This document shows, in pieces, positions 9,036 to 18,694 of a stretch of 64,000 nt of DNA. The notes beneath the pieces are model-generated. The model searched no databases, was not told the origin of the DNA, and was given only the letters and a program-made list of their open reading frames with translations. A program made the position numbers and the translations under genes. The DNA lies in the NCBI GenBank assembly GCA_021795395.1, contig JAJYPN010000009.1, positions 1 to 64,000 of the forward strand. The letters are read 5' to 3'. The stretch is from Pseudomonadota bacterium. GTDB taxonomy: Bacteria > Pseudomonadota > Gammaproteobacteria > Burkholderiales > Sulfuriferulaceae. The first letter of the stretch is position 1. Each line of letters starts with the position of its first letter.

Positions 9036-10052
9036 TCAGGTATGGGTTAATGCGTTGGAAAGCAGTTTCGCAGTGATATCGACGATGGGTATGACGCGTT
9101 CGTACGCCATGCGGGTGGGGCCGACTACCGCCAGGGTGCCGACGATCTCCCCGTTGACCTGGTAAGGTGCGGTGACGACACTGCATTCATCGAGCGGAAC
9201 GACCTCGGATTCGCTGCCGATAAAGATTTGTACGCCTTCGGCTTGCTGGCTCAAATCGAGCAGTTGGATCAGTGTGGTTTTTTGCTCGAACAGATCGAAT
9301 AAGCCGCGAATTCGCGCCATGTTGGAAAAGGCGTCGATTTTCAGCAGATTGCGTTCGCCCGAGAGAACCAGACCTTCGTTGCGCGGGCCTAACGCATCGG
9401 CGCTGGTTGTCAGCGCGAGCTGCATCAATGCGTCGATATCGCGGTGCAGCGACTGCAATTCGGCCTGCATGCGCTGGCGCACCGTATTGAAGGTGGTGCC
9501 GGCATAGTGCTGGTTGAGCAATTGCGCGGCCTGGCTCAGTTCGGCCGCGCTATAACTGCGTTCGGTGGTGAGGATGCGATTTTGCACCTCGCCGTCCGTG
9601 GTGACGATAATCAGCAATATGCGCTTTTCCGCCAGACGTATGAATTCCAGTTGCTGGAAGGCAGCGCTGCGTCGCCGTGGTATCATGACGACACCGGCGA
9701 ACTGGGTGAGTTGCGACAACAGGCGCGAAGCATGCTTGACGACGCGTTGCGGATCGTCGGCAAGCAAATCGGCTTCCAGCCGGTCGATTTCGACGGAGTC
9801 GAGAGGTTGGATGGTCATCAGGCGATCGACGAAGACGCGATAACCCTGTACGGTCGGTATCCTGCCTGCCGAATGGTGAGGACTGGCGACCAGGCCCATG
9901 GCTTCCAGATCCGCCATGACATTGCGGATGGAAGCCGGGCTCAGATCCAGGCCGGCGTGTTGTGCCAGAGTTCTGGAACCGATAGGCTGGCCGTCGGCGA
10001 TGTAGCGTTCGACCAGAGTTTTTAACAGGATTTGTGCGCGTTCGGTTAACAT
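9036..10052 (-). CDS. hrcA: Heat-inducible transcription repressor HrcA
   Basis: HrcA represses chaperone operons by binding CIRCE elements. The N-terminal winged helix is clear ([58 protein letters not shown]), followed by a dimerisation domain and a GAF-like domain (about residues 90-330), in all 338 residues from the preferred ATG. A second ATG three codons upstream (10061) is possible, but homologues begin MLxERAQ. No CIRCE element was found in the window, so its targets lie elsewhere. It is divergent from nadK (72 bp apart). Confidence 0.96.
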   Translation of the reverse strand: MLTERAQILLKTLVERYIADGQPIGSRTLAQHAGLDLSPASIRNVMADLEAMGLVASPHHSAGRIPTVQGYRVFVDRLMTIQPLDSVEIDRLEADLLADDPQRVVKHASRLLSQLTQFAGVVMIPRRRSAAFQQLEFIRLAEKRILLIIVTTDGEVQNRILTTERSYSAAELSQAAQLLNQHYAGTTFNTVRQRMQAELQSLHRDIDALMQLALTTSADALGPRNEGLVLSGERNLLKIDAFSNMARIRGLFDLFEQKTTLIQLLDLSQQAEGVQIFIGSESEVVPLDECSVVTAPYQVNGEIVGTLAVVGPTRMAYERVIPIVDITAKLLSNALTHT

Positions 10053-10124
10053 GGTTATCATTCTACAAAAAACCTAACGCCTGCGGTATATCCAGTCCGC
10101 GATGTCATCGTTATAATTGAAATT

Positions 10125-10997
10125 ATGCCCGATCTATTTAAAACCGTCGCTCTGGTAGGCAAATATGATAGTCCCGAAATGGGTGACAATCTGCCCAAAC
10201 TGGCCGATTATTTACGCAGTCGAGGTCATGATGTCGTAATCTCGCATAATACCGCCGATCGGCTCGAAGTGGTGAATTATCCGACTGCGGCGCTCAAGGA
10301 AATCGGACGGATCGCCGATCTGGTGGTGGTGGTGGGAGGCGACGGTACCTTGCTGTCGATCGCGCGGATACTGGTTGGTCACAAGGTTCCGCTGGTCGGC
10401 GTCAATCAGGGACGCCTGGGTTTTCTGACGGATGTGCCGGTGGAAACCATGTGCGAATGCCTGACGGAAATCCTGGCGGGCGAATACGTTGCCGAGGACC
10501 GCCTGCTGCTGAATACATCGATATTGCGGAATGACGAAACGATATTCTTTGCGTGCGCCTTTAACGATGTCGTGGTGAGCAAGGGCTCTACCGGACGCCT
10601 GATCGAATTCGACGCCAAAATCGACGGCGAGTACGTGTACAGTCAGCGCTCCGACGGGCTGGTCATCGCGACCCCGACCGGTTCGACGGCATATGCCTTG
10701 TCAGCGGGCGGTCCGATATTGCACCCCAGCCTGGAGGCGTTCATCATGGTGCCGATTTGTCCGCATACCTTGTCCGCGCGACCGATAGTCGTCAATAGTC
10801 ATTCGGTCGTCGAATTGCAACTGATGTACGGCGGTGACGCGCGCGTGCATTTCGACGGGCAGACTCATTGTGATATCAAGGTCGGCGATATCGTTCGGGT
10901 GACGCGCTCACCCGAGCTGATACAGCTGTTGCATCCCAAAACCTACAGTTATTACCGCACCCTGCGCGAAAAACTTTATTGGGGAAAGAAACTGTAA
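10125..10997 (+). CDS. nadK: NAD kinase
   Basis: This kinase makes NADP from NAD and ATP (or polyphosphate). The 290-residue protein carries the diagnostic GGDGTLLSIAR (about residues 70-80), GRLGFLTDV, NDVVVSKGSTGRLIEF and the glycine-rich DGLVIATPTGSTAYALSAGG. The ATG at 10125 matches homologues. Its TAA shares one base with the ATG of recN, so the two are translationally coupled, an arrangement common in proteobacteria. Confidence 0.97.
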   Translation: MPDLFKTVALVGKYDSPEMGDNLPKLADYLRSRGHDVVISHNTADRLEVVNYPTAALKEIGRIADLVVVVGGDGTLLSIARILVGHKVPLVGVNQGRLGFLTDVPVETMCECLTEILAGEYVAEDRLLLNTSILRNDETIFFACAFNDVVVSKGSTGRLIEFDAKIDGEYVYSQRSDGLVIATPTGSTAYALSAGGPILHPSLEAFIMVPICPHTLSARPIVVNSHSVVELQLMYGGDARVHFDGQTHCDIKVGDIVRVTRSPELIQLLHPKTYSYYRTLREKLYWGKKL

Positions 10998-12658
10998 TGT
11001 TGCGCCAGCTCAGCATCCGCGATTTTGTGACAGTCGATGAGCTGGAACTCGCGTTCGAGGCCGGTTTTACCGTTCTGACCGGAGAAACCGGCGCCGGCAA
11101 GTCGATACTGATCGATGCGCTGGCGCTGGCGCTGGGCGAACGCGGCGATGCCGGTATTGTGCGGACCGGCGCGTCGCGCGCCGAAATCGGCGCCGAATTC
11201 GATATTGCCGGTTTGCCCGCAATGCAGGCTTGGTTGGCGGAGCAGGAACTTGACGACGAGAATGATTGCCTGATGCGGCGGGTCATCGATAGCACCGGCC
11301 GTTCGCGTTGCTTTATCAACGGTCGCGCGGTCACTGCGCAGCAATTGCGCGCGGCAGGAGAATTTCTGGTCGACATACATGGCCAGCATGCGCATCAATC
11401 CCTGCTTAAAGCGGCAGCCCAGCGAGAACTGCTCGACGGGTACGGCGGCGCGGCCGAACTTGCGCGCGATGTCGCGCATCATTATCGCGGGTGGCGGCAA
11501 GCTTCGGACAAACTGTCGGCATTGCGGCAAAACAGCCAAGATACCGCGGTCGAACGCGAGCAGTTGTTGTGGCAGGCGGAAGAGCTCGACGGGTTGAAAT
11601 TCAGCCCCGAAGAATGGGAGGCGCTGCAAACGGAACATAAACGGCTGGCCTACGCGGTTCAACTCGGCGAAGGCGCAGGGTTTGCGCTGGATGCGATATC
11701 GGAGGGCGAAACCAATGCGACCTCGCTGCTTCATAACGCGAATACGCGTTTATCCGCCTTGGTCGATTACGATAGCGGCTTGCTCGCCATCGTGGAACTG
11801 GTCGAGTCGGCAACCGTGCAATTACAGGAAGCGGCTCATGCCTTGCGGCAGTATACCGACCGGCTGGACGCTGATCCGGCGCGACTGGCCGAAGTGGAAC
11901 AGCGCATCGGTCAGGTGCTCGATACGGCGCGCAAATTTCGCGTCAAGGCGGAAAATATTCCCGATGTATTGGCGTCGGTGCATCAACGGTTGCAGGCATT
12001 ATCCGCTGCTTCGGATCTGGCCGCACTGCAAGCCGAGGTCGAGGCAGCGCATCGGGCATGGTCGAGCAGTGCCCGGCAGCTCAGCGCCGCGCGTACGGCT
12101 GCCGCCGACCGGCTGGCGCAGCATGTGAGCAGCACCATGCAACAGTTGGCTCTGGCGGGGGGGCGGTTCGGTATCCAGCTGACGGCGCTGGCGGAAGAAA
12201 GCCCTTACGGACTCGAACAGATTGAATTTTTAGTGTCGCCGCATCCCGGAGCGGTTGAGAAAGCGCTGTCCAAAGTCGCCTCGGGCGGCGAGTTATCGCG
12301 TATCAGCCTGGCTTTGCAGACAGCGGTCAGCCAGGTGGCCGGCGTGCCGACCTTGATTTTCGATGAGGTGGACGTCGGTATTGGGGGAGGTGTTGCGGAA
12401 ATAGTCGGCCGCTTATTGAAAGCGCTGGCAGTCAACCGGCAAATCCTTTGCATTACGCATTTACCCCAAGTGGCGGCGGTAGGCGAACATCATCTGCAAG
12501 TCAGCAAGATACTGCGGCAGGAAGAGACATACAGCCGTATCGCTGCACTGGCGCTCCCCGAGCGCATCGACGAAATCGCACGCATGCTGGGCGGCGTAAC
12601 GATCACCGATACGACGCGGCAGCATGCGCGGGAAATGTTGAACTGCTCCGGTGCTTAA
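10997..12658 (+). CDS. recN: DNA repair protein RecN
   Basis: RecN is an SMC-like ATPase acting in recombinational repair of double-strand breaks. Features: N-terminal Walker A GETGAGKSI (about residues 29-37), a long central coiled coil (about 160-370), the ABC signature ASGGELSRISLAL (about 426-438) and Walker B TLIFDEVDVGIGG, ending in a normal C-terminal lobe (553 residues). The ATG at 10997 overlaps the nadK stop and gives the family start MLRQLSIRDFV. The 3' end overlaps the convergent trxC by 4 bp. Confidence 0.97.
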   Translation: MLRQLSIRDFVTVDELELAFEAGFTVLTGETGAGKSILIDALALALGERGDAGIVRTGASRAEIGAEFDIAGLPAMQAWLAEQELDDENDCLMRRVIDSTGRSRCFINGRAVTAQQLRAAGEFLVDIHGQHAHQSLLKAAAQRELLDGYGGAAELARDVAHHYRGWRQASDKLSALRQNSQDTAVEREQLLWQAEELDGLKFSPEEWEALQTEHKRLAYAVQLGEGAGFALDAISEGETNATSLLHNANTRLSALVDYDSGLLAIVELVESATVQLQEAAHALRQYTDRLDADPARLAEVEQRIGQVLDTARKFRVKAENIPDVLASVHQRLQALSAASDLAALQAEVEAAHRAWSSSARQLSAARTAAADRLAQHVSSTMQQLALAGGRFGIQLTALAEESPYGLEQIEFLVSPHPGAVEKALSKVASGGELSRISLALQTAVSQVAGVPTLIFDEVDVGIGGGVAEIVGRLLKALAVNRQILCITHLPQVAAVGEHHLQVSKILRQEETYSRIAALALPERIDEIARMLGGVTITDTTRQHAREMLNCSGA

Positions 12659-13083
12659 ACCCCGTGCGACATCAACCAGCGCTTTATGCCTGCAGCGTCC
12701 AGAGCGCCGGACATGCGGGCGGCTTCCTTGCCGTTTTTGAACAGCACCAGCGTGGGTATGCTGCGGATGGAGTAACGCGCCGCCAGCGTCTGTTCGGCTT
12801 CGGTTTCCACCTTGGCGAAGCTGACTTTGGCGGCGAGTTCAGTGGCGGTTTGCTTGAAAGCCGGCGCCATCATTTTGCAGGGGCCGCACCAGCTCGCCCA
12901 GAAATCGACCAGTACCGGCAGGCTGTTACGCGTTATGAAACGATCGAAATGCGCGGTATCGAGATCGACCGGCAAATTTTGCTGTAATGGTACGCCGCAT
13001 TTCCCGCATTTAGGCTGTTCACCTAGCCTGTCTTCGGGCACGCGGTTAACGGCAAAGCAACTGGGACAAACAATTTCTGCCAT
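12655..13083 (-). CDS. trxC: Thioredoxin TrxC
   Basis: A thioredoxin-2 type disulfide reductase of 142 residues. The N-terminal zinc module has CPSC and CGKC pairs (residues 6-28), and the thioredoxin fold follows with active site WCGPC. This cytosolic protein reduces disulfides and is often induced by oxidative stress. The ATG at 13083 is chosen because AAGGA lies 7 bp upstream and homologues start here; an upstream extension looks non-coding. It overlaps recN by 4 bp tail to tail. Confidence 0.95.
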   Translation of the reverse strand: MAEIVCPSCFAVNRVPEDRLGEQPKCGKCGVPLQQNLPVDLDTAHFDRFITRNSLPVLVDFWASWCGPCKMMAPAFKQTATELAAKVSFAKVETEAEQTLAARYSIRSIPTLVLFKNGKEAARMSGALDAAGIKRWLMSHGV

Positions 13084-13257
13084 GAGTTTTTCCTTGTCTC
13101 GAAATAAAATACGGGGAGTTTGGTATACGCGCACCGGGCCCGACGCATTAAATCCTGGTGCATGCACGGCTGCTGTCAAGCCATGTTTCCATCACTCAAT
13201 ATATGGGTGACTTATGGCTCATTTCAAGACTCTGTATGAGGCGGCATTCCTGGCTGT

Positions 13258-13512
13258 TCAGGAAACCAGTAACGGATCGAGGCCGCCTCGCTCATTTAAG
13301 GCCGAGAGATCGTCGAAACCGCCGATATGCCTGTTACCGATAAATATTTGAGGCACGGTACGGCGGCCGCTGCGCGCCATCATTTCGTTGCGCAGTTCGG
13401 GATCGAGATCGACGCGCCGTTTGGTGATCGCCACTTTTTTGCTTGCCAGCAAGCGCTCAGCCATTACGCAATAAGGGCAGGTTCCGGTGCAATACATGAT
13501 GATTTCCGGCAT
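13258..13512 (-). CDS. grxC: Glutaredoxin 3
   Basis: An 84-residue glutaredoxin with active site CPYC (residues 12-15), the cis-proline TVPQIFIG and the GGFDDL glutathione-binding turn, covering the whole GrxC length. It reduces protein disulfides with glutathione. The start is directly after the rhodanese stop (no gap), so it belongs to a leftward redox operon: DUF2892 protein, rhodanese, grxC. Confidence 0.95.
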   Translation of the reverse strand: MPEIIMYCTGTCPYCVMAERLLASKKVAITKRRVDLDPELRNEMMARSGRRTVPQIFIGNRHIGGFDDLSALNERGGLDPLLVS

Positions 13513-13923
13513 TTATTTTACCGTCGGCATTTGCGCTTGCTGCCAAGCCAGGATGCCGCCTTTCAGATTATAGACTTTGGTAAAACCGAGCTTGCTTAAC
13601 GTCGAACACGCCATCGCCGAACGGCTGCCGGAGCGGCAATTGACGACGATAGGCCGTTCCTTGTATTTTTCCAGCGTTTTTGCGCTGTCGCTCAATTGGC
13701 CCAGTGGTATGTGTTTGGCATTGGCGATATGGCCGCTGCTGAATTCGTTGGCTTCGCGGACGTCGAGCACCAGTGCGTTCTCGTGATTGATGAGCTGAAC
13801 CGCACCGGTGGGATCGACTTCTCCGGCGCCGCTGGCCTTGCCGCGCAAGCCCGGAAAGATCAGCATGAATCCGGAAAGGACGGCTATGATTACCAGCCAG
13901 ATATTATGTTGAATAAAATTCAA
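13513..13923 (-). CDS. Membrane-anchored rhodanese-like protein
   Basis: A 136-residue protein with one N-terminal membrane segment (about residues 8-24, IWLVIIAVLSGFMLIF) and a single rhodanese domain (about 40-132) whose catalytic loop CRSGSR retains the cysteine. Such YibN-like proteins transfer sulfane sulfur and usually lie beside grxC and secB in beta- and gammaproteobacteria. It sits 9 bp after the DUF2892 gene and abuts grxC, which suggests shared expression and a sulfur/thiol role. The sulfur acceptor is unknown. Confidence 0.9.
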   Translation of the reverse strand: MNFIQHNIWLVIIAVLSGFMLIFPGLRGKASGAGEVDPTGAVQLINHENALVLDVREANEFSSGHIANAKHIPLGQLSDSAKTLEKYKERPIVVNCRSGSRSAMACSTLSKLGFTKVYNLKGGILAWQQAQMPTVK

Positions 13924-13932
13924 GATACGCTC

Positions 13933-14151
13933 CTATAGTCCGCAACCGGATTTGGCTCCGGCTTTTTTCAACATGATGTCCATAGGGCAAAAACGGGTTA
14001 ATCCGCTCTGGAATAAATTGAATCCGACGAAAGCGGTTACCCACAGCCAGCTGACATGCGTCAGATCGGCCGCGCCGGTGAAATTTGCCAGCGCCAGCGA
14101 ACCCATGATGAAAATTCCGGCGATAATACGGACGATACGTTCTACAGACAT
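13933..14151 (-). CDS. DUF2892 (YgaP-like) small membrane protein
   Basis: A 72-residue protein with two membrane segments (about residues 8-24 and 32-50) and the family ending FNLFQSGLTRFCPMDIMLKK, with the conserved Cys-Pro. DUF2892 is the membrane part of YgaP-type sulfur transferases, where it is fused to a rhodanese; here the rhodanese is a separate neighbour 9 bp downstream, a split version of the same pair. ATG 14151 is preferred, with AAGGA 7-8 bp upstream; the longer frame has no such site. Confidence 0.9.
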   Translation of the reverse strand: MSVERIVRIIAGIFIMGSLALANFTGAADLTHVSWLWVTAFVGFNLFQSGLTRFCPMDIMLKKAGAKSGCGL

Positions 14152-14325
14152 GATGTTTCCTTTTTGAGAGATTGAGAGCTTTGCACGATACTGCACTTCT
14201 CATATTTTGTTAAAAAACGGCTCGAAATCCTCATGCACTGGTTGTACATTCCGGTTTTTCGTCCTTTTCCGCCTCATCTGAGCTCACTCGCTAATCGTGC
14301 AGCGCTATCGGATTATTGGAAATGC

Positions 14326-17300
14326 CTAGGCAATTCGCCGCTCCCATAAATAATAGAGCAGGGGGATCACCACCAAGGTTAGCATGGTAGAGGCGAATGT
14401 GCCGAAAATCAAGGACACCGCGAGACCGCCGAATACCGGATCGGTGATCATGATGGCGGAACCGAGTATGATCGCCAGCGCGGTCAGCATGATCGGCCGA
14501 AAACGTACCGCGCCGGCTTCGATCACTGCCTGTTCGAGGCTATAGCCGCGCGCCCGGTAATCGATGATGAAGTCGATCAGCAGCAGCGAATTGCGCACCA
14601 CGACGCCTGCCAGAGCGATCACGCCTATCATCGACGTAGCGGTAAAGGCCTGCTGGGTGATCCAGTGCCCGGGAAATACCCCGATCAGCGTCAGCGGTAT
14701 CGCGCCCATCACGATCATCGGCATGACGAACGATTTGTAATAGCCGACCAGCATCAGATAGATAAAAATCAGCGCGACGATGAATGCCGATCCCAAATCG
14801 CGGAATACGTCGAGCGTGAGACGCATTTCGCCACCCCAGAGCAGGTGATAATTGACTACATCGTCCGGCTGCGCCTCCTTGAATCCCAGATTGCCGGTTT
14901 TGAACGTCACGCCGTTCGCCAGCGTTTTGCCATCCAGCATCTTGTCGAGTGCAAGCACCGCGTAGACGGGGCTGGACTTCAATAATTCGCCGCCGACCAT
15001 TACCACCGGGTGCTGGTCGCGGTCGTAGACCGGTTTGTCCTGCGTCGTTCGCACTACGGTCGCGAAAGCCGATAGCGGGATTTGCTGTCCGCTTGCATTG
15101 GCGACGTGGATGGATAGGATTTGCTCCGGCGTCTGCCGCAGACTGCGAGGCAGCCGCACGATCAGGTTGACCGGTTCCCGGCTGGCGTCTTCATGCAGGG
15201 TGCCGAGATTATAGCCCGATACGTAATCGTGTAGCAGCTTGGCGACCTGGGCGACGGCGATGCCCGACAGCGCGGCTTGTTGCCTGTCGATTTTGATATC
15301 GAAGGAATCGATCGTGCCGGTGACGGAATCGTCGACGTTGATGATGCCGTATACCCGGTCGAAATTGCGATCGATCAGGGTGGCGGCGCTGCGCAGTCTG
15401 TTATAGTCAGGACCGTATAATTCCGCCAGTATCTGCGCCTGCACCGGAGGGCCGGGCGGAGTTTCGTAGAGTTTTATTTTGGCGTCGGGATAGGCGGCGC
15501 GCACGCGATTCAATGCCTGATCCAGATTCCGGACGATTTGATGCGAGGTGGCGGAACGATCGTGTTTGCTGATCAGATTAACCCGCAGCTGGGCGAGATT
15601 GTCGCCTTTCTTGAGCATGTCGCCGCGTACCAGCGCGGCGAAATCGATCGGTGCCGTCATGCCGACGAAAGTTTGATAATCGGTGACGTATCGGGTGCGG
15701 CTCAATACTTCGCCGACCGCCCGGCTGACCTGATCGGTCTCTGCCAGCGTACTGCCTGCCGGGGTGTCGATTTGCAGCAGAAAGGTGTTGGTATTGTCGT
15801 TGGGCAGCATTTTGAGCTCGACGCCCAGCGCGGACAACGGGCCGTTTATTCCCGACGGCCGTATGAATTGCCACGCGGGTTGCAGCATGGCGGCAACCAG
15901 CAATACCAGCACGATCAGAAATAGCAGGTTGCGCTTGCCGCCATGCCGGATCAGCGGCGTAATGACCGCGACATACGCCCGGTGCAGCGGATCCTGCGGA
16001 TTGTCGGCGCGCTCTTCCAGCGTGGGCCGTTTGTTTAGCGTCGCGGCGGCTTTGCCGGCGAGCCAGCGGTTCGCTGACCAGGGGACGACGATATAGGCGA
16101 TGAGCAGCGAAGCAATCATCGCTATCGGCACATTGAACGGAATGGGTTGCATGAACGGTCCCATCATGCCGGTGACGAAAGCCATCGGCACGAATGCCAG
16201 AATGACCGCCACCGTAGCGATATTGGTCGGGTTGCCGATTTCGTTGGTAGCGATGATCAGCGCCCCCTTGAAATCCTGACCGCCGCCGTGATGCATGTGC
16301 CGGTGGATATTTTCCACCACGACGATCGCGGCATCGACCAGCAAGCCCAGCGACAGGATCAGGGCGAACAGGGTGATGCGGTTGATGGTCTGCCCGGCGA
16401 TATAACCGACGAGCAATACTACAAACAGGATGAGCGGCACGGTCAGGGTTACGATCGCCGCTTCGCGCCAGCCCAGAAATATTACCAGGATGACGACGAC
16501 GGAGGCGATGGCGATGCCCAGATGCTCCATCAACGTATCGACCGCGTCGTTCGCCTTGGCGCCGTCGTTGCGGGTAATGCTGACAGTGATGCCTTCAGGG
16601 ATGGCCAGACGTTGCAGGTAAGCCAGTTTTGTCAGTACCGCGTTGGCAACGACGACGGCGTTAGTGCCTGCTTTTTTGGCCAGGGCTATCGTCACCGCCG
16701 GCGCTTCGCCGCGGTAGGGCGGATGCGCGGCGGCAGGGCCGAAGGCAAAGCGGCTGTTTTCGTCGGTTTCGGCGGCTCCTTCCCGTATCGTCGCGACGTC
16801 TTCCAAAAATACGGCTTTGCCGTTCGGCGCGCCGATGATGATTTTGCCGACTTCACGGGCGTTGCCGATAAACCCCGACAAACGCAAGGGCCGATCGCGG
16901 TTGTCGCCGACCAGCGTACCCAGGGGCAGCGATACGTTGGCGCCGCGCAAGGCCTGGTCGACCTGGTCCAGGCTCAGACCGGCGCCGGCAAGTTTGCCGG
17001 GGTCGATCCATACGTTGACGGCGTGTCGCGCGCCGCCGCTCAATTGCGTGAAGGATACGCCGGGAACATTGCGCAACTGTTCCAGCACGCGGCTGGCTAC
17101 ATGCCTTATCTGGTAATCGTTGAGGGTGTCGGAACTCAGCGTGACGGTGAGGATGGGCACGTCATCGACGTTGATGGGTTTGACGATGGGCCGCAACGCG
17201 CCGGCGGGCAAGCGGTCGAGATTTTGCATCAACTGGTTGTAGAGTTTGACCAGACTGCGTTCCTGATCCTGACCGACGTCGAACTGCACCGTCACCACGC

Positions 17301-17598
17301 CGTAATCCGCCACGGCGTAACCGTAAGTGTGCTTGACGCCGGATTGTGCGTTCATGATCGCTTCCAGCGGCTTTACGACCAGATTTTCGATCTCGGCCGC
17401 GGATGCGCCGGGTTTGGCGACGATAATATTGGCGGCAGGCACGACGATCTGCGGATTGTATTCGCGAGCGGTGACCAGCAGCGCCATGATGCCGGCCAGC
17501 GTAATCGCCAGCATGATCATGGCGGTGATCTTGGACTCGAGGAATATCGCTGCGAGCTTGCCTGCGATATTGAGCTTGGCTACCGGTTGATCAGACAT
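14326..17598 (-). CDS. RND efflux pump inner-membrane permease (AcrB-like superfamily)
   Basis: A 1090-residue RND transporter with the internal two-fold repeat: a first membrane helix near residues 22-42, six helices around 355-530, a helix near 555-575, and a last cluster near 935-1085. The large periplasmic loops hold porter-domain motifs (AEIENLVVKPLEAIM, NDYQIRHVASRVLEQLRN). The fourth membrane helix reads SLGLLVDAAIVVVENIHRH: the first of the two proton-relay aspartates of AcrB is kept, the second position is alanine. It overlaps the adaptor gene by 8 bp and is the last gene of a three-gene export operon. Substrates cannot be predicted; it is not a typical heavy-metal CzcA type. Confidence 0.93.
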   Translation of the reverse strand: MSDQPVAKLNIAGKLAAIFLESKITAMIMLAITLAGIMALLVTAREYNPQIVVPAANIIVAKPGASAAEIENLVVKPLEAIMNAQSGVKHTYGYAVADYGVVTVQFDVGQDQERSLVKLYNQLMQNLDRLPAGALRPIVKPINVDDVPILTVTLSSDTLNDYQIRHVASRVLEQLRNVPGVSFTQLSGGARHAVNVWIDPGKLAGAGLSLDQVDQALRGANVSLPLGTLVGDNRDRPLRLSGFIGNAREVGKIIIGAPNGKAVFLEDVATIREGAAETDENSRFAFGPAAAHPPYRGEAPAVTIALAKKAGTNAVVVANAVLTKLAYLQRLAIPEGITVSITRNDGAKANDAVDTLMEHLGIAIASVVVILVIFLGWREAAIVTLTVPLILFVVLLVGYIAGQTINRITLFALILSLGLLVDAAIVVVENIHRHMHHGGGQDFKGALIIATNEIGNPTNIATVAVILAFVPMAFVTGMMGPFMQPIPFNVPIAMIASLLIAYIVVPWSANRWLAGKAAATLNKRPTLEERADNPQDPLHRAYVAVITPLIRHGGKRNLLFLIVLVLLVAAMLQPAWQFIRPSGINGPLSALGVELKMLPNDNTNTFLLQIDTPAGSTLAETDQVSRAVGEVLSRTRYVTDYQTFVGMTAPIDFAALVRGDMLKKGDNLAQLRVNLISKHDRSATSHQIVRNLDQALNRVRAAYPDAKIKLYETPPGPPVQAQILAELYGPDYNRLRSAATLIDRNFDRVYGIINVDDSVTGTIDSFDIKIDRQQAALSGIAVAQVAKLLHDYVSGYNLGTLHEDASREPVNLIVRLPRSLRQTPEQILSIHVANASGQQIPLSAFATVVRTTQDKPVYDRDQHPVVMVGGELLKSSPVYAVLALDKMLDGKTLANGVTFKTGNLGFKEAQPDDVVNYHLLWGGEMRLTLDVFRDLGSAFIVALIFIYLMLVGYYKSFVMPMIVMGAIPLTLIGVFPGHWITQQAFTATSMIGVIALAGVVVRNSLLLIDFIIDYRARGYSLEQAVIEAGAVRFRPIMLTALAIILGSAIMITDPVFGGLAVSLIFGTFASTMLTLVVIPLLYYLWERRIA

Positions 17599-18682
17599 TG
17601 CCAGCCTCTGTGACGATGGCCTTGTCGCCCGATTGCAGATCGGCCGGAGGAGAGACGACGACGCGTTCTCCCGGATTCAGCCCCGCCAGTATTTCTGTCA
17701 GGCCGTTGGCGCTATCGCCGCGACGTACCATGCGATAGTGAACGATGTCACGATTGTCGACAACGAAAACTCCGGTAATGCCGGCGCGTTCGAGAAGGGC
17801 GCCGGCGGGTACCTGCAAGCCGGCATTGTGGCCGACGGTAAATATCACTTGTACGTACATTCCGCTTTGCAAGGGCTGACCGGATGGCACGGCGATCTTG
17901 ACCGGATAGGTATGAGTGACCGGGTCGGACGCGGCGACCAGGCGGCTGACGGTGCCGGTGATCCAGGAGTCGGGATGGTCGATATGCAGGCCGACCGGCG
18001 TTCCCAATTGCAAATGTGCGTAGACGTCGGGCGATACCTGGGTTTGCACTTCCAGTTTCTCCGGATTTTCCAGTATCAGCAAGGGCTTGCCGGGAGCGGC
18101 CAGATCGCCGGCATAAGCCAGCTTTTGCGTGACGATGCCGGCGAAAGGCGCTTTCAGCGTCGCATAACGCATTTGCGCACCGGCGGTTACCTGCCCGACT
18201 TTCGCGGCGACTTCCTGCTGCCGGGCGAGCTCGTATTGCAAGCGTACCTTATCCCATTGCGCTTTCGGGATGGCTTGCTCGCGATACAACTCGCCGAAAC
18301 GCTGGTAATCGTTTCTGGCGTCGGCGAAAGCGGCTTCGGCCTGAGCCACATTGGCCTGCGATAAATCGACCTGCCCCTGAATGTCGGCTGGGTCGATAGT
18401 CAGCAATTGCTGGCCGGCGCTGACATGCTGACCGATGTGGACATTGATCTTGCGGATGAAACCCATGATGCGCGACGCGATCTGCGCCTGCTGTTCAGCC
18501 ACCACGCTGCCGGGAGTGCTGACCGTTATTGCCATCCGCCCGGGTCTGGCGGTCATGACCTGAAGCTTGACGTTACGCGCCACCGGTTCAGGCGTTTCGC
18601 CGGCAGTTTTTTTATCGCATCCGCTCAGCAGCAGACCGCCGGTCAGTATCAAGATCAAGGGTAGCGTTTGGCGATAATTCAC
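17591..18682 (-). CDS. RND efflux periplasmic adaptor (membrane fusion lipoprotein)
   Basis: A 363-residue adaptor of the AcrA/MexA group. A lipoprotein signal ends in LLLSGC (Cys 22), then comes the biotinyl-lipoyl half motif GFIRKINVHIGQHVSAGQQL, a helical hairpin (about residues 100-160), a second lipoyl half (LKAPFAGIVTQ), and beta-barrel and membrane-proximal domains. It bridges the permease to the TolC-like channel. It lies 12 bp after the channel gene and overlaps the permease by 8 bp, so the three are made together. Confidence 0.94.
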   Translation of the reverse strand: MNYRQTLPLILILTGGLLLSGCDKKTAGETPEPVARNVKLQVMTARPGRMAITVSTPGSVVAEQQAQIASRIMGFIRKINVHIGQHVSAGQQLLTIDPADIQGQVDLSQANVAQAEAAFADARNDYQRFGELYREQAIPKAQWDKVRLQYELARQQEVAAKVGQVTAGAQMRYATLKAPFAGIVTQKLAYAGDLAAPGKPLLILENPEKLEVQTQVSPDVYAHLQLGTPVGLHIDHPDSWITGTVSRLVAASDPVTHTYPVKIAVPSGQPLQSGMYVQVIFTVGHNAGLQVPAGALLERAGITGVFVVDNRDIVHYRMVRRGDSANGLTEILAGLNPGERVVVSPPADLQSGDKAIVTEAGNV

Positions 18683-18694
18683 AATCGTATCCTT

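Noticed and set aside
16147-17613. A 488-codon plus-strand frame opposite the RND permease
   Set aside because: It is antisense to a protein with clear RND motifs; its composition (runs of His, Asp, Gln, Arg) is typical of a shadow frame in GC-rich DNA.
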